Shown piece by piece: positions 46,000-53,251 of a stretch of DNA of 64,000 bases; the stretch's first letter is position 1; every line of letters starts with the position of its first letter. The notes beneath the pieces were generated by a model. It was given only the letters and a program-made list of their open reading frames with translations. It did not search any database and was not told the origin of the DNA. The stretch is from DASSUW01 sp963774155. GTDB lineage: Bacteria; Actinomycetota; Thermoleophilia; Solirubrobacterales; Solirubrobacteraceae. The stretch lies in the NCBI GenBank assembly GCA_963774155.1, contig CAVZDW010000004.1, forward strand, positions 620,001-684,000. The letters are read 5' to 3'. The position numbers and the translations under genes were made by a program.

Positions 46000-46155
46000 T
46001 TGCGCGGCTCAGGGGCCGTGAATAAGTTCTTCCCAGACGCGAGGGTGAGTCGCAAAGAGCGAGGCCATGAGGTGCAAGGCCCGCCGCCCATCCCGAAGAC
46101 GGCTTGCCGTCCGAGGGGGGACCTCAAAGCGGCTCCCTTCGCGTCGTTTTCTTTT
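46000..46155 (+). ncRNA. Candidate small RNA, unit R2c, with promoter and strong terminator
   Basis: TTGCGC (46000-46005), 17-nt spacer, TAAGTT (46023-46028), 6 nt, then AGACGCGAGGG (46035-46045). P1 pairs 46036-46045 with 46136-46145 (one G-U); P2 pairs AGTCGC (46048-46053) with GCGGCT (46129-46134). P3 is GGCC (46063-46066) with GGCC (46078-46081); its loop GAGGT (46069-46073) can pair with ACCTC (46121-46125) as a pseudoknot. P5 is GACGG-CTTG-CCGTC (46098-46111). GTTTTCTTTT follows P1, as in an intrinsic terminator. Estimated transcript about 120 nt. Confidence 0.68.
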
Positions 46156-46162
46156 AACGACC

Positions 46163-47533
46163 TCAAACGCCAGCCTTGGCCAGCAGCGTGAGCCACACCT
46201 CGCTGCGCGTCGGGAAGCACGGGGTCGCGTGGCGGAGGCGCTCGAGGGGGATCTCGCCGACGATGGCGACCGTCGCCGCGTGCAGCATCTCGCCGACCTC
46301 GGCCCCGGTGATCGTCGCGCCGACCACCACGCGCCGCTGGGGATCGATGAGCAGCCGGGTGGTGCCGGGCGCGTCGCGCCCGTAGAACGACCCGCCGGCG
46401 TTGCCCGACGTCTCCGTCTGGACCACGTCGACCTCCAGGCCCGCCCGGCTCGCCGTGTCGATCGTGTGCCCGACGGCCGCGACCTGCGGCTCGGTGAAGA
46501 TGACGCGCGGGCTCAGCGGTCCGTCGGCGCCGTGCTCGGCCGCCGTGTTCTCGCCGAGGATGTGGTCGCAGGCGATCCGTGCCTGGTACTTGCCCATGTG
46601 CGTGAACAGCGCCTTGCCGTTGACGTCACCCACCGCGTACAGCCAGGGGTGGCCCTCGACGACCATGACCTCGTTCACCGACAGCGTCTTGCCGGGCTCC
46701 ACGCCGAGCGCCTCGAGCCCGATCCCCTCGGTCTGCGGCTTGCGGCCGAGCGCCACGAGCAGCGCGTCACCCTGCGCCTCGCGGCCGTCCGCCGTCGTCA
46801 CGACCACGGTGTCGCCGCGCTCGGCGACCTTCTCGGCGCGCTGCCCGGTCCGGACGTCGACGCCGTACCCGGTCAGCGCGTCCGTGACCTGCTCGCAGGC
46901 GTACTCCTCCTCCCTCGGGAGCAGCCGCCGCTCGCCCTCGATGAGCGTCACGTGCGACCCGAGCGTCTGGAAGGCCTGCGCCATCTCGACCCCGACGACG
47001 CCGCCGCCCATGATCACGAGCCGGTCGGGGATCGTCTTCGCGGTGGTGGCCTCGCGGTTGGTCCAGGCGTCGTCGATCGCGTCGAGGCCCTCGATCGGCG
47101 GCATCATCGGCGCCGAGCCCGTGGCGACGATCACGGCGCGGCTCGCCTCGATCTCCTCGTCGCCGACCTTGAGCCGCTTCTCGCCGGTGATGACCCCGAC
47201 GCCCCGCAGGAGCTCGATGCCGCGCTCTTCGAGCCACGGGAGCTGCTCCGAGTCGTCGAGGTCGTGGATGATCTCGTCGCGCCGCGCGAGCACCGCCGCG
47301 ACGTTCAGGTCGCCGGTGATGGCGTCTGCCGCGCCCGGGATGCGACGCGCCTCGGCCAGCGCCTCGTACGGCCGCAGCAGCGCCTTGGAGGGCATGCAGG
47401 CCCAGAAGGAGCACTCGCCGCCGACCAGCCGGTCCTCCACGATGGCCACCTTCATGCCGCCCTCCGCGAGCCGGCCCGCCGCCACCTCGCCCGCCGGGCC
47501 GGCGCCGATCACCACCACGTCGAAGCTCCGCAT
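46163..47533 (-). CDS. Pyridine nucleotide-disulfide oxidoreductase (dihydrolipoamide dehydrogenase/mercuric-reductase-like)
   Basis: A 456-residue flavoprotein disulfide reductase. The FAD motif VVVIGAGPAGEVAA (about residues 6-19), the redox disulfide as CSFWAC in GGECSFWACMPSK (about 39-51), the NAD(P)-binding VIMGGGVVGVEMAQ, and the second FAD motif YAVGDVNG are present. The C-terminal dimerisation domain ends HATPCFPTRSEVW, where the interface His and partner residues sit. No N-terminal metal-binding domain and no 2-oxo-acid dehydrogenase genes are adjacent, so the substrate disulfide is open. A GGGAG Shine-Dalgarno precedes the ATG. Confidence 0.87.
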   Translation of the reverse strand: MRSFDVVVIGAGPAGEVAAGRLAEGGMKVAIVEDRLVGGECSFWACMPSKALLRPYEALAEARRIPGAADAITGDLNVAAVLARRDEIIHDLDDSEQLPWLEERGIELLRGVGVITGEKRLKVGDEEIEASRAVIVATGSAPMMPPIEGLDAIDDAWTNREATTAKTIPDRLVIMGGGVVGVEMAQAFQTLGSHVTLIEGERRLLPREEEYACEQVTDALTGYGVDVRTGQRAEKVAERGDTVVVTTADGREAQGDALLVALGRKPQTEGIGLEALGVEPGKTLSVNEVMVVEGHPWLYAVGDVNGKALFTHMGKYQARIACDHILGENTAAEHGADGPLSPRVIFTEPQVAAVGHTIDTASRAGLEVDVVQTETSGNAGGSFYGRDAPGTTRLLIDPQRRVVVGATITGAEVGEMLHAATVAIVGEIPLERLRHATPCFPTRSEVWLTLLAKAGV

Positions 47534-47550
47534 CCATCGCTCCCGTCTCG

Positions 47551-47577
47551 TTCACATGGTCCGTGGACCTCTACAAT
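47551..47577 (+). promoter_or_regulatory. Promoter of the tmRNA gene
   Basis: TACAAT at 47572-47577 is a good -10. The best -35 is weak (TTCACA at 47551-47556, 15-nt spacer). Transcription would begin near 47584, leaving about 15 nt to be removed by RNase P before the mature 5' end at 47599. Confidence 0.45.
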
Positions 47578-47598
47578 GAAGAGCGAACATAACCCCCT

Positions 47599-47977
47599 GG
47601 GGACGACACGGCTTCGACGTGGCCGGTTCGCAGGGGCGGTTGCGAGTCGAGGTTCCGGAGGCCTCGTAAAACCCCGGAAAAACCATAAGTGCGGATAACA
47701 ACGCGCACGTGCTCGCTCATGAGCACGCTCTCGCTGCCTAGCTGAAACTAGGTATGTGATGTCGGCCCCCGTAGCCTGCGGCGGGATCGGCCGACTCAAT
47801 TAGCAGGCTCACCTCGGCCGGTCTGTCTCAGCCGTCCGGGGGACATTTTCGAGGCTGGTCCCCCACAACCCCGCCGGCGTTGGCGAGTGGGGGGCGAGAT
47901 TTAGAGCGCCGGCTACGCTCGTAGACGCCGTCCTTAGCGCGGTCGCGGACGTGGGTTCGATTCCCACCGTCTCCACC
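47599..47977 (+). ncRNA. ssrA: Transfer-messenger RNA (tmRNA, SsrA)
   Basis: An about 379-nt tmRNA that rescues stalled ribosomes with SmpB and tags nascent chains. The 5' end GGGGAC pairs with GTCTCC near the 3' end, including the diagnostic G3-U pair of the alanine acceptor. The T arm GTGGGTTCGATTCCCAC is complete, with discriminator A and CC before an added A. The tag frame runs from GCG 47691 to TAG 47741 and encodes ADNNAHVLAHEHALAA, ending in the ALAA degradation signal. The body between has several pseudoknot-forming G/C stems. smpB is at 41.3 kb. Confidence 0.95.
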
Positions 47978-47981
47978 TTTC

Positions 47982-48009
47982 GAAGCCCCCGGTCACCGCC
48001 GGGGGCTTC
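47982..48009. terminator. Bidirectional terminator after tmRNA
   Basis: GAAGCCCCCGG (47982-47992) pairs with CCGGGGGCTTC (47999-48009) across a 6-nt loop, an 11-bp perfect stem. It follows the tmRNA 3' end by 4 nt and precedes the stop of the opposing gene by a few bases, so it can end both transcripts. Confidence 0.75.
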
Positions 48010-48014
48010 GTCGT

Positions 48015-49346
48015 TCAGGGGGCGACGAACTCGTCCGGACCGGCGTCGCAGACGGGCCCGCGCGGCTCGCCGTCGATGTCGACTCCGCCGGTGTACTCGC
48101 GGCACGCGTCGAGCGGCTGGCCCGCGTCGACGGCCGGCGAGCCCTCGGTCAGGTGGTAGCCGTCCAGCTCGTACGCCCCGTACTCCTGCGGGGCGGGGTC
48201 GACGACCCAGGCGTCCGAGCCGCAGCCCTGCTTGGCGGCCGACCAGATCCAGAGGTTCGACTCGCCCGGGCCGGTGCCGGGGCAGGGGAGGTAGTCGGGC
48301 TGCGCGGCGAGGTTCGCGACGAGCCGCAGCGACTCGGCGTCGACCTTCTCGCAGGCGTCGAGGAGCCCCTCCCTCCAGAGGTTGTAGGCGAACACGTAGC
48401 CGACGCACTGCTGGCCGTCGCCGAGGTGGATCGAGGCCGTGCCCGCGGCGGTGCCGAAGTAGTTCCCGACCACGCGCAGGCGGTCGGCGTTCTCGCCCGT
48501 CCCGGCGGCGCTGAGCTTGGTCACGAAGAGCCGGGCCGTGCCGGAGCCGTCGTCGTCCTCGAACACGCTGTTGGTCAGCGTGAAATCGTCCATCCCGTCG
48601 TTGACCCGGATCGTCTCCAGGTGCAGCGTCCCGTCGGGCCCGCACTCCGGGTTGCCGGTCTCCGCGTGGAACGGGTGGAAGGTGACGCGGTCGATCGTCA
48701 TCCGGGGGGAGTCCGCGACGTCGACCGGCTCGGCGTCGCCGCTCCCGCAGACGCGCCGCTCGGTGTTGCCGGGCGTCCCGAAGGCCGCGTTCCGGAACGT
48801 GATGTCGCTCCCGCCGCGGACATAGAGGTTGGCCCACGGGCCGACGATGTCCACGCCGTCGAGCGTGTTGTGCTCGCCGCCGGGCTGGTCCCCGGTGCCG
48901 TTGTACCAGCCGCGCTCGTGGGTGCCCGTCGTGTCGATCGTGACGTCGCGGAGCGTCAGCCAGTCGCCGAACGTCGCGAGGCCGGCGAACGTGACCGTCT
49001 CGCCCGCGGCCGGCGCGAACGTCACGGCCTCGGTCAGGTCCTCCTTCGCCGCGGCCGTCTCCTGCGGCGGGTAGTCGCCGCCCTTGATGCGCCCGGTGTC
49101 ACCGGACGAGGCGGCGCGGTACGCCGCGTCGAGGCTGCCGAACGCTCGCGCCGGGTCGAACTCGCATGGCTCGTCGCAGCGGGCCGGGTCCTCGCCGGCC
49201 TCCGGCGCGACCCACAGGTTCGCCAGGCGGGAGGCAGGAGCCCGCGAGGGCTCCGGCTCCTCGTCCCCTCGGAGCAGCAGGAACGCGCCGGCGGCCACGG
49301 CGGCGACGAGGACGCCCATGGCGCCCCAGACCAGGCGTCTCGGCAC
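48015..49346 (-). CDS. Membrane-anchored right-handed beta-helix protein
   Basis: A 443-residue surface protein. An N-terminal helix (MGVLVAAVAAGAFLLLRG, about residues 10-27) anchors it, followed by an acidic/Pro linker and a large beta-helix region. Repeated strand motifs of the pectate-lyase-like parallel beta-helix are evident (TLRDVTIDTT, NTLDGVDIVGP, ITFRNAAFG, MTIDRVTF, FTLTNSVFED, RLRVVGNYFG). Several Cys pairs point to an exported protein. The C-terminal GSPAVDAGQPLDACREY and DIDGEPRGPVCDAGPDEF motif is common at the end of such proteins. It might bind or cleave polysaccharide. The GTG start shares one base with the upstream stop, so the two genes are an operon. Confidence 0.78.
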   Translation of the reverse strand: MPRRLVWGAMGVLVAAVAAGAFLLLRGDEEPEPSRAPASRLANLWVAPEAGEDPARCDEPCEFDPARAFGSLDAAYRAASSGDTGRIKGGDYPPQETAAAKEDLTEAVTFAPAAGETVTFAGLATFGDWLTLRDVTIDTTGTHERGWYNGTGDQPGGEHNTLDGVDIVGPWANLYVRGGSDITFRNAAFGTPGNTERRVCGSGDAEPVDVADSPRMTIDRVTFHPFHAETGNPECGPDGTLHLETIRVNDGMDDFTLTNSVFEDDDGSGTARLFVTKLSAAGTGENADRLRVVGNYFGTAAGTASIHLGDGQQCVGYVFAYNLWREGLLDACEKVDAESLRLVANLAAQPDYLPCPGTGPGESNLWIWSAAKQGCGSDAWVVDPAPQEYGAYELDGYHLTEGSPAVDAGQPLDACREYTGGVDIDGEPRGPVCDAGPDEFVAP

Positions 49347-50122
49347 TACTGCGCCAGCCAGCTCTCGAGCCAGCCACGGAGGCTCGCCGCCACGTAGCGC
49401 GGGCGTGGCTCGGCGGGATCGACGCGGACGACCGGAAGCGCCGGGTCGTCGGTCTCGATGCAGATCAGCTCGCCGCCGGCGCTCCAGAGCGGGACGGCGT
49501 CGATCCCCAGCCGCGCGGCCCACTCCTCGGCCTCGAGCAGGCTGAGCATGCCGTCGAAGGGGCCCCAGCCGCCGTCGCCGACCTCGGCATAGAGGCGCGC
49601 CACGAGCCAGGGCACGCCGGACCCCGGATCGACCACCGGGACCGGTCCGGCGCGGGCCTGGAGGCGGACGATGAGGTCGTCCACGTCGCGCGTCGCCTCC
49701 TCGTCGGAGAGGAAGACCTCCTGGGGATGGTCGTAGGCGAAGCGCAGCGCATGCTCGAGCAGCGGCGTCCCCTCGAGGCTCAGCTCGTAGAAGCGGTCGT
49801 CGAGCGCGCTGAGCCGCTCGAGGTCCTCCTCCGGCAACGCGGCGACCGCCTCGCGGAGCACCGGCAGGTACTCCGCCGCGCCGACCAGGTGGGCCGCCTC
49901 GAGCATGTCGGCCTGGAGCTCGACGGGCCGGTCGACGAGCCCGACGAAGCCGCCGTTGTCGACGGCGTTCTGGACGGTCTCGAGCACGAGCAGCGCCCAC
50001 TGCGGGCGCGTCAGCTCCCGGGTGTCGGAGACGCCCGACCAGAGCATGCGATCACGCGTGGCGATCGGGAGATCGTCCGGCGTCTCGAGCGTGCGGCGAT
50101 CAACACGGCAATCGCGGGCCAC
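49346..50122 (-). CDS. DUF4375 (DMP19-like) domain protein
   Basis: A 258-residue cytoplasmic protein whose first half matches the DUF4375/DMP19 family, known for a DNA-mimic protein in Neisseria: RPQWALLVLETVQNAVDNGG, then MLEAAHLVGAAEYLPVLREA. The second half (VPVVDPGSGVPWLVARLYAE onward) looks like a SMI1/KNR4-style or cell-wall-related add-on and is not clearly identified. GTG 50122 was chosen because TACCGT ends 7 nt upstream (leaderless); ATG 50047 is an alternative. It is first in an operon with the beta-helix gene and divergent from the next gene, sharing a GGTACC dyad. Confidence 0.65.
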   Translation of the reverse strand: MARDCRVDRRTLETPDDLPIATRDRMLWSGVSDTRELTRPQWALLVLETVQNAVDNGGFVGLVDRPVELQADMLEAAHLVGAAEYLPVLREAVAALPEEDLERLSALDDRFYELSLEGTPLLEHALRFAYDHPQEVFLSDEEATRDVDDLIVRLQARAGPVPVVDPGSGVPWLVARLYAEVGDGGWGPFDGMLSLLEAEEWAARLGIDAVPLWSAGGELICIETDDPALPVVRVDPAEPRPRYVAASLRGWLESWLAQ

Positions 50123-50129
50123 GCCGGCC

Positions 50130-50139
50130 ACGGTACCTT
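50130..50139. promoter_or_regulatory. Overlapping divergent -10 elements around GGTACC
   Basis: On the minus strand TACCGT (complement of 50130-50135) ends 7 nt before GTG 50122. On the plus strand TACCTT (50134-50139) ends 7 nt before GTG 50147. The two -10 boxes share the GGTACC palindrome, so polymerase cannot occupy both at once. Confidence 0.5.
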
Positions 50140-50146
50140 GACCGCG

Positions 50147-50785
50147 GTGGCGACGCGCTGGGGCATCGACCATGACGGGCGCCGGCTCGAGGTCGAGCCG
50201 GAGAGCCAGTGGTCGGGCGAGACGCTGCGGCTCTACGTCGACGGCGAGCAGGTGGCCGAGCACAAGAAGCAGGGCTCGCCGATCACCGTCGCGTTCGAGG
50301 GGCTCGAGGTGACCGCGAAGCTCGCCTGGCACGGCAGCTCGATCACCTCCGCCGAGCTCAAGGCCGGCGAGGACGTGATCCCGCTCGAGCCGGAGCCCGG
50401 CAGCCGCGCGGCCAGGAAGGAGCAGTTCAAGCGCGAGCGGCCCGGCCTCTACGCGGCCCGCCACGTGGCCAAGGCCGTCGGCAAGGTGCTGGTGCCGCTC
50501 CTCGGCATCGGCCTGCTCCTGAACTTCCTGCCGGAGATCTCGATCGACATCCCGATCGACCTCCCGGCGATCCCCTTCCCGGACATCCCGTTCCCGGACA
50601 TCAACCTGCCGTCGATCGACATCCCGGAGCCGCCGGGCTGGGTGAAGGCGATCCTCGAGTCGGCCAAGTACTGGGGGCCGATCCTCGTCGCCGTCGTCAT
50701 CGCCGTCGGCGAGTGGCGCAAGCGCCGGAAGCCTTCACGCAACCGCGGGGGCGACCGGGAAGGAGACGCCCGTCAGCTGCTCTGA
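50147..50785 (+). CDS. Hypothetical membrane protein with Ile/Pro repeat linker
   Basis: A 212-residue protein of unknown function. The N-terminal about 100 residues form a beta-rich soluble domain (RLEVEPESQWSGETLRLYVD). Two hydrophobic segments follow (VLVPLLGIGLLLNFLP and YWGPILVAVVIAVGEW). Between them lies an unusual Ile/Pro/Asp repeat of the type IDIPIDLPAIPFPDIPFPDI with PSIDIPEPPGW, likely an extended beta or polyproline-like loop. Start GTG 50147 is supported by TACCTT 7 nt upstream; TTG 50138 is possible. The 3' end overlaps the opposing SDR gene by 51 nt. Confidence 0.65.
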   Translation: MATRWGIDHDGRRLEVEPESQWSGETLRLYVDGEQVAEHKKQGSPITVAFEGLEVTAKLAWHGSSITSAELKAGEDVIPLEPEPGSRAARKEQFKRERPGLYAARHVAKAVGKVLVPLLGIGLLLNFLPEISIDIPIDLPAIPFPDIPFPDINLPSIDIPEPPGWVKAILESAKYWGPILVAVVIAVGEWRKRRKPSRNRGGDREGDARQLL

Positions 50786-51625
50786 GAGGTCCCAGAGGGC
50801 CCGCGCGGTCGCCTCGTCGCTCGCCGCGCCGCTGCGCCCCACGAGCGTCGGGTGGCCGACCGACTCGAACCGGCTGTCGGGACCCACGTAGCTCGCGCCG
50901 GGGATGTCCTCGGTCGCGGCGTAGAGCGTCGGCAGGGCGCCCATCTCGTCGCTCTGCGCGACGACGCGGTTGAGCACCGCCATCAGCGCGTTCTGCACGG
51001 CGCTCTCGGTGTTCCCCTGCAGGTGCGTGGCCGAGTACCCCGGGTGGGCCGCCACCGCGCGCAGGTCCGAGCCCGTGAGCCGGCGCTGCAGCTCGAGCGT
51101 GAAGAGCAGGTTGGCGAGCTTCGACTGCCCGTAGGCGCGCCAGCGCTGGTACCGGCCGCGCTCCCAGTTGAGATCGTCGAGCCGGATCGAGCCCATCCGG
51201 TGCGCGCCCGACGCCACCGAGACGACCCGGTCGGTCACGTGCGGGAGCAGCAGGTTGGTCAGGGCGAAGTGGCCGAGGTGGTTGGTACCGATCTGCAGCT
51301 CGAAGCCGTCCTTGGTGCGGCGCTCGGGCGTCGCCATGACGCCGGCGTTGTTGATCAGCACGTCGATCTCGCCGTCCCACGCCTCGGCGAACGCGCGCAC
51401 CGACGCGAGGTCGGCGAGGTCGAGCGGGCGGACGTCGGTCTCGCCCGGGATCGTCGCCGCCGCCTGCTCGCCGCGCGCCGGATCGCGCACCGCGAGGACG
51501 ACCCGTGCGCCGGCGCGGCCCAGGGCGCGCGCCGCCGTGAGCCCGATGCCGCTGTTGGCGCCGGTGACGACGAAGGTGCGCCCGTCGAGGGGAGGAAGGT
51601 CGGATGCAGTCCACTTGGAGGCCAT
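50735..51625 (-). CDS. Short-chain dehydrogenase/reductase (retinol-dehydrogenase-like)
   Basis: A 296-residue NAD(P)-dependent SDR. Cofactor motif TGANSGIG (about residues 21-28), NNAGVM (about 91-96), and catalytic Ser-Tyr-Lys as VVSVASGAHRM with YGQSKLAN. The size and NHLGHFALTNLLLP segment match the RDH/oxidoreductase group that acts on hydrophobic alcohols or ketones. It is divergent from a TetR gene 64 bp away and has a strong TTGACA-N17-TACATT promoter in that gap, so the TetR protein is its likely repressor. Confidence 0.88.
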   Translation of the reverse strand: MASKWTASDLPPLDGRTFVVTGANSGIGLTAARALGRAGARVVLAVRDPARGEQAAATIPGETDVRPLDLADLASVRAFAEAWDGEIDVLINNAGVMATPERRTKDGFELQIGTNHLGHFALTNLLLPHVTDRVVSVASGAHRMGSIRLDDLNWERGRYQRWRAYGQSKLANLLFTLELQRRLTGSDLRAVAAHPGYSATHLQGNTESAVQNALMAVLNRVVAQSDEMGALPTLYAATEDIPGASYVGPDSRFESVGHPTLVGRSGAASDEATARALWDLSEQLTGVSFPVAPAVA

Positions 51626-51633
51626 GGCGGAGT

Positions 51634-51672
51634 AATGTAGTCGATGACAACAATGATGTCAACGCCTACATA
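51634..51672. promoter_or_regulatory. Face-to-face overlapping promoters with dyad, SDR/TetR
   Basis: Minus strand: TTGACA (51657-51662) N17 TACATT (51634-51639). Plus strand: ATGACA (51644-51649) N17 TACATA (51667-51672). The -35 boxes lie within each other's spacers. TGTAG...CTACA and GACA...GTCA arms make the whole stretch dyad-symmetric, a natural TetR operator. Confidence 0.6.
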
Positions 51673-51689
51673 TCGGTTACCCTCCATTG

Positions 51690-52277
51690 ATGGCCACGCG
51701 CACGTACCACCACGGGAACCTGCGCGCGGCCCTGCTCGAACGCGCCGAGCGCACGCTCGAGGAGCGTGGGGTCCAGGAGCTGTCGCTGCGCGAGCTCGCG
51801 CGTGAGGTCGGCGTCAGCCATGCCGCGCCGCGGCGGCACTTCGCCGACAAGCAGGCGCTGCTCGACGCGCTCGCCGAGGAGGGCTTCGCCCGCCTCGCGG
51901 GCGAGATGGACGCGGCGATCGCCGGCGCCGGCGGCTCGTGGCGCGAGCAGTTCGGCGCCTTCGCCGCCGCGTATGTGCGTTTCGCCACGGAGCACGCCAC
52001 CCTGCTCGAGCTGATGTTCGCCGGCAAGCACCGTCCGGGCGCCGACCGCGTGCGCGAGGCGGCCGACCGCGCGTTCGCCGAGCCGCTTGACCTGTTCGTC
52101 GCGGGCCGGCAGGCCGGGGAGATCGTCGGCGACCCCGAGCGCGACGGCACGATCGCGCTGGCCACGCTGCAGGGCATCGCCTCGCTGGGCAACAACGGCA
52201 TGCTCCACGACGCGCCGCTCGAGGACGTGGTGGCCGAGGCGGTCGACCGACTGCTGCTCGGCCTGCGCCCGCGCTGA
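51690..52277 (+). CDS. TetR family transcriptional regulator
   Basis: A 195-residue repressor. The N-terminal helix-turn-helix is NLRAALLERAERTLEERGVQ, then LSLRELAREVGVSHAAPRRHF (about residues 10-52), followed by a ligand-binding domain (WREQFGAFAAAYVRFATEHA is a TetR_C_33-like motif). ATG 51690 was chosen over TTG 51687. The divergent SDR gene and the shared operator indicate self- and neighbour-repression. A P-loop gene follows 34 nt downstream. Confidence 0.87.
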   Translation: MATRTYHHGNLRAALLERAERTLEERGVQELSLRELAREVGVSHAAPRRHFADKQALLDALAEEGFARLAGEMDAAIAGAGGSWREQFGAFAAAYVRFATEHATLLELMFAGKHRPGADRVREAADRAFAEPLDLFVAGRQAGEIVGDPERDGTIALATLQGIASLGNNGMLHDAPLEDVVAEAVDRLLLGLRPR

Positions 52278-52311
52278 TCCGGCGCTTACGTTTCGTAGGC
52301 ACCATGCACGG

Positions 52312-52842
52312 GTGCAGCTGAACTTCCCCACCGACGCGGTCGTGGTCGTGGCCGGTGTTCCCGGCGCCGGCAAGACGACGCTGATCCGTCGCGCCGTCGA
52401 CCGTGAGACGGTGCGCGTGGTGGACACCGACGACCGCCGCGAGGCGGGCGCCACGAAGCTGCTCTACCTCCGCCACTACGTCCGGATCGTGGCCGCCATC
52501 GCCGGCCGTCGGCCCGTCGTGATCCACTCCCGCGGGACGAGCGCCGCCGGCCGGCGCGTGATCGCGCTCCTGGCCGCGCTGCGCGGCCGCCCCGCGCATC
52601 TCGTGCTGCTCGATGCCGGCCGCGGCGAGGCCGAGGCGGGCCAGCGCGCCCGCGGGCGCATGATCGCCGCCGAGGAGATGGACCGCCAGGTGGCGCGCTG
52701 GCACCGGCTTCTGGCACGCGGGCCGAACGGCGACGAGGGATGGGCCTCGGTCACCGTGCTCGACCGCTCGCAGGCCGCCCGCACCGAGACCTTCACGTTC
52801 CGCGCCACCGCGCCACGGCCGGTCGCGGCGGCTACCATATAG
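52312..52842 (+). CDS. P-loop NTPase (AAA/zeta-toxin-like kinase fold)
   Basis: A 176-residue P-loop protein. Walker A is VVVVAGVPGAGKTTLIRRAV (about residues 9-28), and an acidic VVDTDDRREAG follows. The C-terminal basic RARGRMIAAEEMDRQVARWH may be the lid. Such small ATPases phosphorylate small metabolites or nucleotides; the substrate is not clear. GTG 52312 was chosen because the P-loop begins shortly after, with TAGGCA about 10 nt upstream. It is probably co-expressed with the TetR gene. Confidence 0.75.
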   Translation: MQLNFPTDAVVVVAGVPGAGKTTLIRRAVDRETVRVVDTDDRREAGATKLLYLRHYVRIVAAIAGRRPVVIHSRGTSAAGRRVIALLAALRGRPAHLVLLDAGRGEAEAGQRARGRMIAAEEMDRQVARWHRLLARGPNGDEGWASVTVLDRSQAARTETFTFRATAPRPVAAATI

Positions 52843-52854
52843 AGAGCCGCGAGA

Positions 52855-52960
52855 GCCCGGTCGCCGCAGCCACCGGCGACTGACGGGCTCCGCTACAGAA
52901 GCTTCCGAGCGCGATGCCGCCCACCGCGGCGTTCTCGGCGCTCGTTCCCATCGAAATCTG
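52855..52960 (+). promoter_or_regulatory. Structured 5' leader of the IF-1-like gene
   Basis: Two strong stem-loops precede the gene. The first (about 52855-52893) pairs AGCCCG with CGGGCT outside GTCGCCG/CGGCGAC. The second (about 52907-52945) pairs CGAGCGC with GCGCTCG outside GCCGC/GCGGC. Neither has a T-tract. They could regulate expression or be end structures of the upstream transcript. Confidence 0.4.
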
Positions 52961-52972
52961 GAGGTGACAACC

Positions 52973-53191
52973 ATGGCCGTCGAAGAGAAGCTCTCCCTCG
53001 AGGGCGTCGTCGAGGAGTCCCTGCCCAACCTGATGTTCCGCGTCACGCTCGACAACGGGCATTCGGTGCTGGCTCATATGGCCGGCCGCATGCGCCGCGC
53101 GCGCATCCGCGTGAACCCGGGCGATCGCGTCCGCGTCGAGGTCTCGCCGTACGACCTCAGCCGTGCGCGGATGATCTACCGGCTCAGGTAA
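52973..53191 (+). CDS. infA: Translation initiation factor IF-1 (orphan copy)
   Basis: A 72-residue OB-fold protein of the IF-1 family, which blocks the ribosomal A site during initiation. The family pattern is clear: LEGVVEESLPNLMFRVTLDN, GHSVLAHMAGRMRRARIRV, PGDRVRVEVSPYDLSRARM. It stands alone, not in the ribosomal-protein operon where actinobacterial infA usually lies, and the N-terminus (MAVEEKLSLEG) differs from the common MAKKDG form. It may be a paralogue used under particular conditions, or the only copy. A perfect GGAGG Shine-Dalgarno is 7 nt upstream of ATG 52973. Confidence 0.88.
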   Translation: MAVEEKLSLEGVVEESLPNLMFRVTLDNGHSVLAHMAGRMRRARIRVNPGDRVRVEVSPYDLSRARMIYRLR

Positions 53192-53229
53192 TCAAGGCGC
53201 TCGCGCGAGCTTGCGAGTGCGAGTAAGCC

Positions 53230-53251
53230 GCACTCCAAATCAACGGAGTGC
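53230..53251. terminator. Stem-loop between IF-1-like and SDR genes
   Basis: GCACTCC (53230-53236) pairs with GGAGTGC (53245-53251) around an A/T-rich 8-nt loop. A second palindrome, GCTCGCGCGAGC, lies just upstream (about 53199-53210). The location between convergent genes suggests termination. Confidence 0.45.

Noticed and set aside
44982..46155. R2 units as c-di-GMP-I, SAM or cobalamin riboswitches
   Set aside because: Isolated pieces such as CGCAAAG and GAGGCC look similar, but the conserved cores of those riboswitches are absent, and each unit ends in its own terminator without a downstream gene on that strand.
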